From Euwallacea fornicatus (lineage: Eukaryota; Arthropoda; Insecta; Coleoptera; Curculionidae), in the NCBI RefSeq assembly GCF_040115645.1, contig NC_089548.1, positions 1,178,001 through 1,242,000 of the forward strand: a DNA stretch of 64,000 bases. Reading direction: 5' to 3'. Position 1 is the stretch's first letter. The number at the start of each line of letters is the position of its first letter. Of the stretch, positions 25,951 through 40,127 are shown piece after piece. Under the pieces are notes generated by a model. That model did no database searches, was not told where the DNA came from, and saw only the letters and a program-made list of their open reading frames with translations. The position numbers and the translations under genes were made by a program.

Positions 25951-28900
25951 CAGATCCTCCCAAAATAGAATCTAACCCACTTGAATGTTGCATAGACTAA
26001 AACCTTTCAAATGAAAGAACTGGATGACGTGTCAATGACCAATTTTTTCCATTCTCACAAAATCTTTAAAGGCGTTCACTAAAAACGATCCCAAAATAAA
26101 TACAAATCAGTCGAGCACCCTTGATTTTTCGTTTTAACCCTTTTAAGGTTAAGTTTTTGTAATATAACGAAATATTTAACAAAAAATCGCCATCTACATG
26201 TCAGGTCGGCTTCTTCTGGGACCACCTTCCTATATTCCAAAACATGCAATTACTTAGAAGAGTGTTAGCCAAAGAATTTTTTATGAAAAGGTTTCGGCCA
26301 GATCCAAAATAAATATCTCCTTTGCGAAGCAAGTTAGCCGAAAAGGGCGATTCTAGAGATGATAGAGGAGTTGCTACGCAAGATGAAACTCAAAGTAGAG
26401 GAGCGTGAGATTACACTAAAGACTGATGAGATCAAGAAGAAGATGTTATTCAGAGGAGATTTCCAGTGACCAATTTGAAGAGGAACTCGATTTGAAAATA
26501 AAAACTGATTCTGAGAAGTTGGCGTAGCTGAGAAAATTGATATGACTGCTGAGTAGCGCCGAGAAGTCGACTACATGAAAAAATTGTTTAAAATAAGAGA
26601 CGGACCAATTTACAAGATGCTTCAGACTCTAAACCGAATAAAACAAAGTGCCTCAACCTAAACCAAAACCATTGCAAATCCTTCATCTGTTAAAAAAACG
26701 ATGAGCGCGTGGCTCTTCAGGTAAAAAAGTATTAAAAACCGGTCCCCCTTAAGGGTTGGTGTCGAATTAGAAGCAAGACATGTTCGAGGTAGTTCTTTTT
26801 ATTAAGTTATTAGAGGTTAACCGCTTATTATCGCTGTTTTATAGCGAGACACGCGACCAGGTATAAAAAGGAGTAGCTGCCTGGTTTTTTATGGAAAGGG
26901 GTTTAGGTCTTTAATGGGCGGATTAATTGATATAGCAACGGATAGATAGGTAATTATGGGTGTGCCGAGATCGTGCCTTTAGAATTAGCCGAGAGGAAGT
27001 TGCTTTTTTACAGAAGAGGCATAGAAGTTGGTTTCTAAATTTGTATGTTTTTCTTTTGTTTATACAAACAAAACGAAAGAATTGATCCTGCGACCAACGT
27101 CGAATCGGCCTAATCGCCCTCTTAAAGGAGCCATTAACTTACCACTTATGAGCCTTTATGAGGACCCATATCTCTCACTAACTATTACCGATTATGTTAA
27201 TCAATCCTTCCCGAACTTTGGATTTAAATGACAATACCGAAATGTAATTCCAATTGGTTCGACTACACCCATTATCAGCGGGAACATTTCATATACAGAA
27301 ACACTAACAAAAGCCATCAATTACATCCAGACTCTTTTATACGCTTTATAACTGACCATTATGCACATATGGCTTTTTTCAGAAAATTCGTGTGGGTCCA
27401 TTATTCCCGTTAAATATTCCAACTCGCCCTTGGTGCGACCTTCGCACCCCATCTTTTTACGCCACCATATTTGTTATATGCATCTCTGGTTTACATATTA
27501 GTCGAGTCTTCTCTGTCTGATGCACGTGCGTTGCAATGGTCAAAAAAGCCACAGAAACCATTCGGTAGGGTCAATCCCCATGGACATAGGGTTGGTTTCC
27601 CCCACGGCTACTGGCCAATGGCGGGATGGTAGCTGCAATAAGGGTTTCGCTTTCAATCGATAGTTAGTGTCCTGCTTGATTAATGACAAGTTTTTTCAGG
27701 AAATATCGGTTTTGGAATAAAGCTTTGCCTAGAACGAACGAAAAAATTGAACTTTGGCCGATTGGACATCTATTAATCTCTAACAAGAAGCTTCCAGGAT
27801 TACTAAAAAGTCTCTAAATTGTCTCGAAACCAGGAAAATTAATGACTCACTATCAACAGATCTAAATGAGGCCACGCTGGAATGATTGAACCATTGATTT
27901 TTACGAAAGAAACAGCCCTTTCTTTGGTATAGAAACAAAGGGAATATTTTAGAACTGAATGCCTGTTACAATTTTGCCTGCTGCGAAATATGATTCGGAA
28001 AAACAGAGACGTAGATAACAAAGGAGGAATAACAGTTACGATGATATTAAAAAGGCTTTTAGAGGGTTCAGTGGGAAATTTAGTTCGAAAAGAAATCATG
28101 AATAATTTCTAAACTTTTAAAACGGGACTTCGTCGATCTCTTAAGATGCTTTTAAAAAGAGAGTACAGAGCTTGTTTAATCATTATTCAATACGGGAGAT
28201 GCCTCTGCAGGAAAAGGGAGTAATTGGTTTTCTTATCGTCATACCAAGGGACTAGGATCATCTTTGAGAATTAGTAGCCGAGTTTTATAAAAATGAGCTT
28301 AGCTTTCCTGAAACCTGGATAGCTTGATTGCATATTTATGCAACCTTATCCTTAAGTGACCCGAATGACTTTAATTAAATTTTGAAGGGACCTACATGAA
28401 ATTTATCCAGTAAGATGATCGAAATTATAGCATCATTACAAACCAACTGAGTAACCCTATTGAAATCTGTAAGTAACCTCAAGTCGGCTGAACAATTCCA
28501 GTTCGAAAACATTTCAAATCAATTCAGGTTAGCTTCAGATTGATTACGTTAGTTCAGGTTAATTCTCCCTGAAGTAATGCTAAATGCTGGTCCTGGAGGG
28601 GATCTTGGGTGAAGAGGGGAGGTTTTTAGTGGGTAAGTGTCCCCATCAGGGGTGGAACTCATATAACTCGGTCGCCAGACTAACAGACCGGGTACCTATG
28701 AAGGGTTTCCATCTCTACAAAAAAAGGTTAGATTGAAGGTAGAACAATGTGAAGGAAATTTACGTATCAGGGCATTTGGAGTGTAGAAACGTTTTCTTCA
28801 AATAATTCTGCCCCCAAGAGCTTGAATTAAGCATCCTAAAGTATTGCGGACAGTTTGGATAAAATTTCTGTAGTAAGATAATTAGAGCTATTTGGACGGA

Positions 28901-29640
28901 AAGTTCATAGGAACTTGGAATAATTTAAGGGGTCTTAAGGAAGTTCGTACTATAAATACCAAAATACCTTAATGAAGTCTGAATATAATTTTTGTAGTAA
29001 CTTTTGAAGTAACCCGTGGCAGTTATCTCTGGATAACGAAGCAGCCTTTTTGTCTTTGTGGTAATAAGGGTTCTCATAAAGCAGGCTAATTTTCCCTTGC
29101 TCTTGAAAGCACCGGTGCGCCTCTTTGTTGGGTTTCTCTGATTCATTATATATAAACCAATTCTATTAAATATAACTATTAAGTCAAATATTAAAAGATT
29201 GTACCTTGGTACTAATTGAAAAAAGCAAAAGGTGTGAAATATACCATCCCGGTAGGAGGTGGCGCCCAACTCATTTACAGCCAAACTTTCGGCGAAAAGA
29301 AAGAGGTTTCTTTAAGAGAATTCCGATGGCCTTCGCCCATATATCTCGCCAAAGTATGGACAAAGGCCAGCCTTAAAATATATTAAATAATTTGAGATAT
29401 ATCTAATAATGCGGTGTCACGGCAATGATTAATGGGTCTAGGCCCATTGTTTGTCGAAGGGTAGATTTCGATTTTAACAGACCATTTTCGGAGAATGTTT
29501 CCGCCATTATTTTGAGATGGTACTATTTACAGTCTAATTGTCTAAAACGGTGCAATATCCATATTTACTTCCCATGAGAAATACTCCACCAGCTTCAACT
29601 TTCCAAATATATACCTTTCGTCAAAAACCATTCGCATAAT
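25951..29640. other. Intergenic with a degraded lysine-rich frame and scattered Krüppel-type words
   Basis: TTTTAACCCTTTTAAGG at about 26132 is an extended match to the Krüppel consensus. Near 26359-26470 a + strand frame reads MIEELLRKMKLKVEEREITL and is then broken by stops. It looks like a degraded coiled-coil or gag-like protein that I cannot assign. The phrase GAAGTAACCCG at about 29008 recurs at about 32588, suggesting a dispersed old repeat. No intact gene is visible. Confidence 0.35.
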
Positions 29641-30622
29641 ATTCCGAAAAGGTGTAAATATTAAAATCCATCACGCATACATTGATTCTCACGGCCTCTC
29701 GAAGGGTTCAGCAAAATCGGCCCTTCGAAAAGGACCCTTTTGAATCATCTGCATTAACCTGACGTAAAGTTACCTACTTCTTCCCACGCATAACTATTAC
29801 ACAAAATTCGAAAACAACACCCAAGACCCAGAAATAGATTCCCATGCATGGGCAGATCGGTAGTTTACCTACTTTCGGATTTCTGAAAGCGAAAGGGATT
29901 TTTGGGTCAGACAAGGAAGTCACCGTCCGACTGTATATTTGCACGTCTGCGGTTTGGTTTTCATAGAAAAATCCGTTTTTTTGTTGTTTTGTTTTTTTAA
30001 TTTGATTCATTGTCCATGAGTGTTATCGGTGCCTGACGGCCAAAAAATCTCTAAGATTTCACGAAATAAGAAAAGTTGCATTTCGCTTATCTACTGCAGT
30101 TCAGGCCTTTTGCGTGGGGTTCAGTAGTCTTATCTAGAAGCTGATCAGCGTTGGATAAGCTGAATTGAACAATTGGGCATAGTCTTATCTTCCTTGTTCC
30201 AGAGACTTTCTATTACGGCAAAATCTTCTCGTTGGAGTGCAGCCAGTGAAATTAATAATTAAAGGAAACTGTCTCCCCTCCGTGGTTCAAAAAAGGAATT
30301 TCCGAGCGCTTCAAGCAATATGCATAAATATTCAATTATCATATATTTCAGTTTACCGCTTATTTGCGTCTTTTCTATTCATTTTTCCTAGGTTCTGCAA
30401 ACGTAAACGGGGGTGCTCCTTCGAGCCCTTAGTAAAAGGTGAAGGTTATCCTCAGTTAGTTCTAACTGGCGATTCCATGTCAACAACAACAACAACCTAA
30501 TTATGTGTGAGGTGTCATCATCAAGAAAAAAATAATAAAAATGAGGACGTAATGAAATTAAAAATGAAACAGAACTGAGAGAACTAATAATTAAAAGCCT
30601 AAACCCGCCATTTCAAAACACG
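29641..30622. other. Intergenic, scattered Krüppel-type words
   Basis: GAAGGGTTC (about 29701) and GGACCCTTTTG (about 29733) lie close together. A short CAA repeat is at about 30481-30496. I see no gene. Confidence 0.35.
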
Positions 30623-30925
30623 CAACCCTTTCCCATATCATTAACTTAATCAGGCGAATCACACCCTTGAGTCGTTCTGATTGGTCGATTCGCGCCCCAT
30701 CGCTAATAACCCTTTCCCTTTAATTTACCCCTTTTTTAAGCGGTGCTTCATCCTAAGCCCGACTCGTTGAATAGAACCTGTCGTCCACCCCAATTATTCT
30801 CAACCCTTTTATGTTTATTGTACATGTGTACCCTTTCTGGTTGCGAAGCGGAATTCTTCTACCTGCGCCCTTATTATTGGTCGTTCGTTCAACCCTTGTA
30901 AACCGACATTTCGAAACCCTTTCAC
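30623..30925. promoter_or_regulatory. Candidate enhancer C: dense Krüppel-type sites
   Basis: Eight same-oriented words of the AACCCTT class lie in about 300 bp: CAACCCTTTC (30623), ACACCCTTG (30661), TAACCCTTTCCC (30707), TACCCCTTTTTTAA (30726), CAACCCTTTTAT (30801), TACCCTTTC (30829), AACCCTTG (30891) and AAACCCTTTC (about 30914). Five contain the exact core AACCCTT. The repeated orientation is notable. There is no coding frame. The link to Krüppel is by consensus only; other zinc-finger proteins could recognise the same core. Confidence 0.5.
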
Positions 30926-31374
30926 TTTCGATGGAGTACGTTTTATTGTGGTTTCATGTCGCAGTTTGATGTTTTAGGGGTGTTATTGGGTTCTGAAAGT
31001 TCATTCGAGCTGTGAGAACCACGTTTCACTGGGCAGTAATAATTTATAGACCGCGATCACACATAATGCAATAATTGAATTTACGAAAGAGAACGATGGC
31101 GTGCTAAATGGCTCTGCGGCTACTCATCAATGAAATATTGGTCAAAACCCTTAAAAGGGTCTGATGACTTCCCGGAAAAAGTCGGTTCTCTCCTTATAAT
31201 TATAGCTAAGAAATAGGGTGAAATTTCGAGTAGTTTTTTTTTATGGTTAATCGATCGCTGTGAAAAATCCCTCTTGAAATTGTTAATGTTTTTGCAATGA
31301 ACTACATGAAGCTGAAAATATTTTCCCACGTATTGGTTCTTACAATGCTGGTTCCAATACAATCGTCCATCAAA

Positions 31375-31378
<4 letters not shown>

Positions 31379-31405
<27 letters not shown>
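31379..31405. repeat. (TC)n microsatellite
   Basis: About 13 uninterrupted TC units. The opposite strand produces the Glu-Arg run seen in one translated frame, which is therefore not a gene. Confidence 0.97.
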
Positions 31406-31408
<3 letters not shown>

Positions 31409-32157
31409 ATATTTAAAAATCTTTTTTCATACGTTTACCTGATGGTCAAAGGAGAGAAAGAACACAAATTTACCTGGAAAGGGGCGAAGATTTGCAAGTC
31501 TAACCTTTTCTAAGACGAGGCAGAAATTCTTCAAAAACACTTTTGTGTTCGGGTTACACAATTATTCTTCTATTCACGAGATTTATCCCGGGTTACGTAA
31601 AATTGGATCCGTTTCGGAATTGACTAGTTAGGCGAAATTATTTCTTCCTTCGATGAATGCCCATATGGGTTTCTGCATTATATCGACGGAACCAAAGCCA
31701 TTGCACGTGTTTGATTACGTTTAACCTTGAGCGTGCCCATAAAATCTTTAATCTGTTCGGGTGTCAATGATTTAAAAAATCTGCACCTTGTGCCATAATA
31801 TACGATGATGTCTTTTTCAAAAAAATCTCAAATCTGAGGAGCGCACTGCAGCTCACGATTTCCTCATCAACACCATTCACGTTACTTTATCCCTTCTGAG
31901 CCGGCTTTTGCGCAAAAAGCCGCCATTCTTCGATACGCTAATGGCCGAATAGTCGAAACATTGTTGTGCTGCTCCAGATGTATCGAAATACAGGGTGTGA
32001 ATAGCTCCTTCGACCTTTCGGAATATTAAATTAAAACTTTCAGATCCAGTAGAGACGTTACAGAGAAGAGCCAAATTTTCCAGTGCTTAGTTCGGGACAC
32101 CCCTTGGAGTTTTAAAATTTTGCCTGGACATTCAAATCCAGGACCATCCGTCGACTT

Positions 32158-32190
32158 TTGATTTAAGACGTTGAAAATGTCTTAAATCAA
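32158..32190. repeat. Perfect 12-bp inverted repeat
   Basis: TTGATTTAAGAC and GTCTTAAATCAA flank a 9-nt loop. It resembles, on a smaller scale, the hairpins downstream of Kr. Confidence 0.85.
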
Positions 32191-35100
32191 CCAAGGATAT
32201 ATAACCAAGGATTTTATAACTGCAAAAATATGCGAATTCTTCATTTCAGAGTCCTTCGATGAACTAAAACCTGATAGGGACAGTTGTTAGCACTCTAATT
32301 TAGCCGAACTTTCAAGATCTTTACACAGTTAAGTAAATTAAAGTGAGCTGAAATAATCCGAAGTAACAGAAAACCTGACGGAACAGTGTAACAATTATAA
32401 ACTCAAAATTCTGATAATCCTACTTACTACAAATGTAAAAGTTTTAAAGCATTTGAGTCACTAGAGCAACCTAAAACAAAGAACATTTTCTCCTGAGTAA
32501 TCAGAAGTATGCTCATTTAATTTGTGGACACCTGAACCCTAAAGCGGAAATTTAGCAATTATTTACTTAACTGAAACTTTCAAGCTGAAGTAACCCGCAG
32601 TTATCTGAAGCTCGAAGGAGAACTTTAGCAATCTTTACTCAATTCATTCAGACTTACAGGCCTCGAGGCACTGCAGTACTCCGGAAAATCATTAAACGGG
32701 TATTTTAAAGGAAATTTAGGTCTAAAATGAAATCCCTAATAGTCGAATTGATTCTCAAAAAGCGGATAACCGTCGAAAGGATGACGTCAGCAAATCTAAC
32801 GAATCAATTATCGATGATCGCAAGGGGTAGACCGATGGTAACATTGATGGCGAGTGGGAGCGGCAACCCCTCGAACCAAGCACCCCTGGTAGTCGCATTA
32901 AAACAATGTGCAAAAACGAGTTCAGAAATTACACAATGAGCCCCAAATTCGGTCTTTTACCCTTCTGCATCGCCCCAGTCGAGTTTCCAATAAAGACGTA
33001 TTAAATGAGAGTGGAAAGAACCCTTCGATTCCAAATTGTTGTTCGGCTGGACCAGGGATGGAGCTTCGATTGAACGGGGCCGGATTAGGAGATAAATTCA
33101 TGAAATTAAAATTGCCTTTAAGCTGGAACTATGCTGTAGTAGGAAAGATCTCGCGTCAAACGAGCGAATCTTTTTATTTGACAGCCGAAGCATACGAAAA
33201 AAAAATGAAAACAGATCGCGATTTAGTCAGGTATACAGGGTAATCCAAAAATAGTATGTTTTAATTGCAGTGCACAAAGGGCATGAAAAACGTAACCTCA
33301 CACGGTTCTCGACGATGACTGAGGCGACAACTAGATAATCCATCATATTTGTAGTGTATGCATGCGTGCGCATTTGTGGGATGTGCTTAGGCATACACGA
33401 TGTATGACGTAGCGTAACACATGCGTTCAATCTGGGGTGGGGGTCGTAACTTCTTCCATCTTCTTGTAGTTGTTGTCGTATTTACAGGTCTTGATGGCCT
33501 CTCTAGATGACCTAGAACTGAGATTGGTTTAAGATGATTCCCTCACTGAAAAAGAGCTGATGTCCCTCTGAAAGTGCATGTCGGCCTTTGTTGATTTTTC
33601 GAACTCTTCGGTGTGACTACCGAAAACGTATATATTTATAATCAATCAATACATATATGTGCATGTATGTATATCAATATCAATATATAATATTAATCAA
33701 TCTAAATTAAAACTGTTTCGTAATCGATTTTGATTAAGAAAATAACTATTTACGCAACCACAATTACAAAATTTGTTCCTCTCTATATTCCCACAGATGC
33801 GATAAGTAAAACTATCATTTTCCAAGAAGCTGATTATTTTCGGTTTCACCGTGGCAAACTCAATAAAGAGTTAAATACTAGAACAAGGATTATATCCAAA
33901 ATCTTGGTGTTTTATGAAAAACTAGCACAAGGATCATGAGGAACGGTAGAGGTGGGGACTTGCTGCAGTCAAAGGTCCCGGTTAGTGAGGTATTCTCTAA
34001 GTGAAGGGTCGGTATATGACTCGATTTACACAAAATGCTATTTTCTAAGGAATTTTATATATGATTATACATAATAATTAATAATCTTGCCAAAAGTATT
34101 TTTTTTTTTGCTATAGTACTAACATCAGAATGATGGCTGGAGGGGGGCTCACGACATACTGTAATTTTTTTAAATGAAATTCATGTATATATTAATTTTA
34201 TATTTTATCAATATTGCTAGGTATTACCTTGATAGATTTGTTAAGTGTTAATACCCGGTATATTCGTAATGCACTCTGTTTCACCCCAAAACTATGTTCT
34301 CGTATTTTTTGAGCTAAAACACGCTGCTGAATTATTTTAAAAAATAGCAAAAGAGTTTACGAGCAGTGTTCCTCAATTCGGTCCTGTCTAAACACCAAGC
34401 GATATTCCCTAAAATCACTAAAAATGAAGGGTGGCATACCCGGAAAGGGAAGCCGTCATCCTATATAGGTACGGTCTGGTCTAATATTATATCACCGACC
34501 TAACGCTGGACAACGTGGGAGTTTTAGGACGAAAAAGCTCGAATTTCCTATATTTAAAAGTTTGTTTTGTGTTTGTTTTAAAGTGAATCGAAACTCCTCG
34601 TCAATGGACCGAAATATGCACATGTTCGCGTAAGTGGGCCTCTTCAGGCTCCAGGAATGAAGCCTTTCAAACTTTACTCCCCAAAGCACTACTTGTAATA
34701 TAAAAATGTATAGGCGACCTGGATCTGCACCGAACGTTTTCTGAATAACCAATTTAATACGCGGGATATTGAAATTGAAAAACATTCATAGAGAATTGGA
34801 AAAATAATCTTTGACCCGGGACTGCAAATCAAAAGCTGTCAGAGACCAGTGGTCGCCTGTCAATAACTCTTATAAAACGGTTTTGTATACCTGAATTTAG
34901 CTTACTTGCCTGAGAAGGGCGGCGAATAATACCAATAAGGAGGCGATTCAAATGGAAGTTTCTTTCAATATTGCAGGAAACCAATTCCCCGAACAATACT
35001 TAATAAATCTTGTTTTAGCTTATCGATGATAATTACGGTTTTTCGTCGATATTGAAAGTGAAATTGGAAACCCAAATTCGATATTCGCTCACCCCAGGTG

Positions 35101-36712
35101 ACCACAAAAAATGCGGAAGCTCTTGAATGCCTCACCCGCAAGTTCGGATTTTTACCCAAATAAAGAAAAAAAAAGAAACCCATAAGGGCCCGAACATGTG
35201 CAATCCATCAATAATGCACCCGAAATACCTAAAAAGGGCCATATTTGCACAAATCTTCTTCCCAGGTCAATGTGCCACATGGAACGAAAAAACATAATTT
35301 GATATCGGCATCTTTGTTCCTGGGTCTGACAATGGGCCGATTTCACGCGAGCGGATCCGATACTTTTCAAAAATCGAATCATTATGCGAAATAAGAGCTT
35401 CGGACTGCCCTTTGTTGGTCACCCACTACAGGATGAAAGTGAATGTGAAAAATGAATCCACTCTAATTTGGAGATTCTCGGAATAAAGGGCAGAGGGCTT
35501 CAGAATTAGGTAAAAAGTGCTACTTGGAATAAATAAGGTTCGAACCTTATTTTTTTCAACATTCTGCTGATTTGTGCTTTACTACGGACTGTCATTTGCG
35601 TAAAAATGGGGAAATTTAGTTGAAACATTCACCGTTTGGCCTATTTCTGTAGCAATATTGCGAACCACTGAAACGGATACAACCAACTTCCATCCCGAAT
35701 GAAGGATTAATCAAAAATGAAATCAAATATAAATGATTCCTTGTAGAACCCTAAGGGCCTACATAAAGAACTTGTTTATTAAAACGTTGTCGTGGATCTT
35801 TTGAGGTATTCCATGGTTATATTTTTGGATATTGTTACGCCGAAAGGTTAGTTCAGGTTGCTCAGATTTTAAGGCGGGAAGAAGAAACAACTTTTAGTGA
35901 CTGTCCAACAAATATTACAGCATCTGCCATTTCTGGTTGACTCTTTAAATCCGTCCAAATTATTACTAATTACGATATCTATTAATGCTATTTGGTTCCA
36001 AAATTCTGAGACTGCTCCCTCGTTGATACCTCGTTTGACACTTACGTCTTGGGACGAAATCTACGTCTGAATTGTTGAAGATACATTCTGAACGTTTCTG
36101 TGATACTCAATTTTCTGAGACTGTTCTCTAACGCAATTCTCTGAGTTTCTCTAACACTCTGGTTTCTAACAGTTCAATTGCAGATCAACATATTGGTGAC
36201 GAAAGGTATTAGCATTAACTCTACCACTCCTACAGGGACGGTAGGGTTAGTTCCGTTACAAAACTTCCTAAAATTGTTTTAGAATTTGCGAAGCCAATTG
36301 AGCGAAAACGAAAAAAGAAGAACACCAGCTCTTTTCCTGGAGAGAAATGATAAAAATTACTGTGTATAAATAGTCGCAGTCCCATTTTGAGCCAGTAAAC
36401 AAAGACCATTGGGGCTACGTCCCTCCCCTTCCACTTAAAAAACTCACTCCCTGTCTTTTTGGAGTCATAGAATACAATAGAGTCTCGTAAAAAATTGTAA
36501 CAAAAGGAAGCAATATGCAGTAGTGCATGTTGCACCCCTTCGTACAATGGCGTGCGGTGCAATGTTGACATGCAGCTCTACTCCTTGTAATTTATTACTT
36601 GGATAATTTAGTGGTGCAGTATATTTATACATTTTTTAAGTTTATATCTAGTCAGTGGTTTATTCTGCAGAGAAAACATAGCGAAATTCATGTTACGTAA
36701 TTGGGCGAACTG

Positions 36713-36856
36713 AGAGGGATGAGAATGGCGAAATGAGCAAGAATGAGGAAGGAGAGAGCACGAATGACGGGAGTCAAGCAGAAATGAGCAAGGAGAAGGA
36801 GGGAATCAGGAGTATGGAGGAAGGAGAAAAGATGAAAAAGGAGGAAGGAGGATTGA
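36713..36856. repeat. Purine-rich (GA-rich) tract
   Basis: About 140 bp of strongly strand-asymmetric purine sequence built from variants of GAGGAAGGAG and AATGAGCAAG. It is low complexity and could attract GAGA-type factors or form triplex DNA; neither is shown. Confidence 0.75.
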
Positions 36857-39800
36857 GGATCAATTAAAAAATACTGATAATTTCTTATTAATTTTTAATT
36901 TCAGGAAATTCCGTAAAGAATCCTCTATTGTTTACTTTCGACAACTTTCTGGAGACGACTCTCTTTAATTGAATAGACAGTGTTTGATGCACTGAAAAGT
37001 TTTGGCAATCAGTGTGTAGCCCGGCAGAAAATCTTTTTGGCATATTAACGGATCCAGCACAGTGTTGTCCCAAAAAACTACTACTTATTCATCATATTTA
37101 TGATTTCATTTCAAAATTCAAGGAAATCTTTACATACCTTGTTTCGCAGGATAAGGTCAGCTATTCGGCCCATCAGCCTATTCATATGTATATGTATTTA
37201 CAATAACTGAACAACAACAGATTATGAAGGGTTTGCGCTAAAATGTGCATTCGTTTTTTTAGGGTATTTCATAACCTTCTGAAATCGGTTAGAAGTATCC
37301 ATCGATGGTCAAAAAGTAAGATTAACCCCCGAACAAACAACTGCAGTATAGTGAAGGGAATATTCCGATAAAGGAAACCGAAAGTAAGCCCTAAATTCGG
37401 ACAATGGAGGACCTTTTTCAATAAAAACAGTGACCGTTTGTCGATCACTCCTATTTTCTGAATAATGTAATCATCTGTCGCGATCTCCTTCCTCCGGATT
37501 TCGATGTTTTTATGCCGTTTTTAACCTGCGCTGGGTCTCTTTTCGACGACCGCTGCTGACCGGTGGCAAGCCGGGATTAAACTAGCTCAAAGAATTTTTT
37601 TTGCATAAAAATGCCATTGTATGATATTTTTATTTTTTTACGGTTTGACGAACACGTTCCTTTTTGACGTTAAATTTAGCCAGTGCCCATTCTTTTATGA
37701 ATTCGGTGCAAAAAATGGCAGATGTACAGTTTTTTAGGCACGCGATAATTTTATTTTAGGGCCTTTTTGGACTAGAATTAAATTATTTGGAACATTTTGT
37801 AAGAGTTCCGGAAATGAGTCAGAACGGCTTACAGACGAGATGGTGATCTATTGGGATCTTGGACGTTACAGAAGAACAGCTTCTCGTTTCAAGGTTTAGG
37901 GAAGTTTCGTCCGAAACTGCTTCCAGATCTAGTTCCTGAGATAAGCAACCATGAGCTTTCATTAGTTTTCGATGTATAACAGATTTAACTCGAACATTGC
38001 TGCATTTTAATGGGTCTTCTTTAGGGATACGTATTTACTCTAGTTAACTGGCTGCAAACTTCCTTTTCAGGGTGATAATCTAACATTAGTCTAGCAAGTT
38101 ATCTTCAAATGCCTAAACAAACTGGGCAACAGATTAAAGTAAGAATATCTTCCTTTCATTTCCACTTTACCCCTAATTGTAGATATAAGGCAACCACATT
38201 GTTTAAACAAGTGTTATCTTCAGTTTATTTTTATAGTTTTACTTGTATTTTTTACATAACATCTCACTCATAAGGTCTCATATCATGATCCTATAACCCT
38301 TTTTATGAATAAAGTTCTTGAGAATCAGGTTAAAAGGCCCTTCTATATTTCTATTTCATTCAAGAGTAAAACCGAGCAAGAAGATGTATATCAAAAGAAA
38401 CTAGCAGCGTGGTGCCTGCCATATGGAGGGAGCCGGGTTCGAGAACGGAAGATCTGACTTTTGAATTTATGTAGAAATTAGTTTAAAAGAATTGGCTGAA
38501 AGTGACGTGGAGAATGAGTAGAGGGGAAGCTTTATAAGCGGTAATAATTTCATTTCAATTTTTCGCTTTCGAATCTGCAGCTGACATCTTCATGATCCAG
38601 AAGAGCTCATATGCTAATCAGTTTTAATTTTACAAAAAAATTTCCTTGCGACTACTTCTTCAGGTTTCTCCACGTTTTCGCCTTCGTTTAATTCTTTCAG
38701 TGGATATTTTTTTAAGTTCAGAGCAAAATATCTTCAGCAAACTCTTCCATGAGTGAATCATATATTTTCTTGCATTTATTATACTTCCAATAACCGCTAA
38801 TTTTCCTTCAACGAACCCTTATCTTGAAAATTGGGAAACTTCAATTTCTTTTGGGAAGTCCTTCGAGTTCAGACTTTTTATTGTAGGTTTCAACGAGATT
38901 TTCTTTTCCAGTCTTTTTTTCACGAGCCTCTTTTTATTGTATCAAAAAGTTAGGTATCTCAGAAACAGGTTTCCTCTAAAGTTCTGCAATTTCAGCATTC
39001 GTGTAGCAGTGGAAAGGGGATATCGGGTAACGCAGCAACACCTGTTTCTGCTCATTGGCCTCATCAGACATCTCTTCGTACACGTAGGTACTGAATTAAT
39101 TTTTATAATTTGACAAGTTACTGCGAGTTTTTTTTTATTGAAATTAAGAAAAAGTTGTTTTTAAGAAAGTTTCATATATTGACGAATATTGTGATAATAT
39201 AACATTAGAGAAGCAGATGAATATCAAAACCCGAAAAAATCAATTAAAGTTAAGTTTTTTTAAATAGAATCCTTTATATATAAATGTATATTTGAACTCC
39301 GCCAATTTTTCCCCTTTCAAAAAATATATAATATGTCGTAGTTTGCTCCAATAGTTTTAGATATACATTTCAATTGAGCATTTCAATTGAGAAGATAGGG
39401 TGCGCCTTTCCAGACAGATCCGAAGCAAGCATGAACGATGGGTTCAAATGTGTTAAATCCTTAAAATAAAATAAAAGCTTGTCAACGCTAACCCCATATT
39501 GACCTGTGATGAAACATATATTCTGATATTAATCAAATTAATAGAAAAAAAAATCACAAACGTTCAATGTGTCCAACATTATTATCTATGCACTTCATGT
39601 AATCTGTATTAAAATCCAAAATGGTATTTGTGAATGAAATTAGAATTTACTTCATTTAAATCTTGTCGGTACTGTTCAATTTTATCTTTTACTTTATTTA
39701 AGTCTGCATTAGTATGGTCAGAAACTTCAGGTTTTAAGTACTCTCTTAAAAAACTATATGGGTTATGCCTTGTCTAACAGCGTGCTCCAGTTTTTCAATA

Positions 39801-39906
39801 CTTTATTTAAATTGAACATCGGAAATTAATGGAGCAAATTTTAATATATTATACATTTATGAAAAAGAGGAAGAAGTAGAGGAAAGCTCATATATATTGA
39901 TATATA
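36857..39906. other. Intergenic, nothing recognised
   Basis: AT-rich DNA with short frames and no recognisable domains or element ends. Confidence 0.4.
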
Positions 39907-40127
39907 CGGTGTCCCAATAAAAAACCGTTCATTTTTATTTTTTCGGTTTCTGATGTTAATTTATTCTTTTTAATATCATATCAAAGAAAGTATACGCCAA
40001 TATATAAAAATGCTGACAATATTAGAAAACTATGTGAACTTTCAAAGTACTTTTTGTTAAAAACATGTTTTCTATTTTAATATACTAAAAAGTTAGAGGG
40101 GGTCCGATTTTTTGCGTGAACACTCTG
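39907..40127. mobile_element. Short MITE with C[G/A]G[T/A]GT-type ends
   Basis: The left end CGGTGTCCCAATAAAAAACCG and the reversed right end CAGAGTGTTCACGCAAAAAATCGG align over about 25 bp, and TA flanks both sides. The 220-bp interior is non-coding. Confidence 0.55.

Larger units (their letters stand above)
30926..36712. other. Intergenic, no supported gene
   Basis: Overlapping open frames at 32727-32939 and 32908-33243 (+) sit in locally GC-richer sequence, but their translations match nothing I recognise. A single transposon-end word (TACAGGGTAATCC) is at about 33236. An LTR-like segment near 35834-36188 is discussed under rejected items. No RNA gene is seen. Confidence 0.35.

Noticed and set aside
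31120..31410. Open frame with an Arg-Glu run
   Set aside because: The run is the translation of the TC microsatellite on the other strand.
35834..36188. LTR-like segment starting TGTTACGCCG and ending ATCAACA, followed by TTGGTGAC
   Set aside because: The ends and the following primer-site-like word fit a Gypsy-type LTR, but I find no target duplication, no second LTR and no gag or pol sequence.
38430..38460. tRNA-like GCCGGGTTCGAGAACGG
   Set aside because: The T-arm-like word has no matching acceptor stem, D arm or anticodon arm at the right distances.
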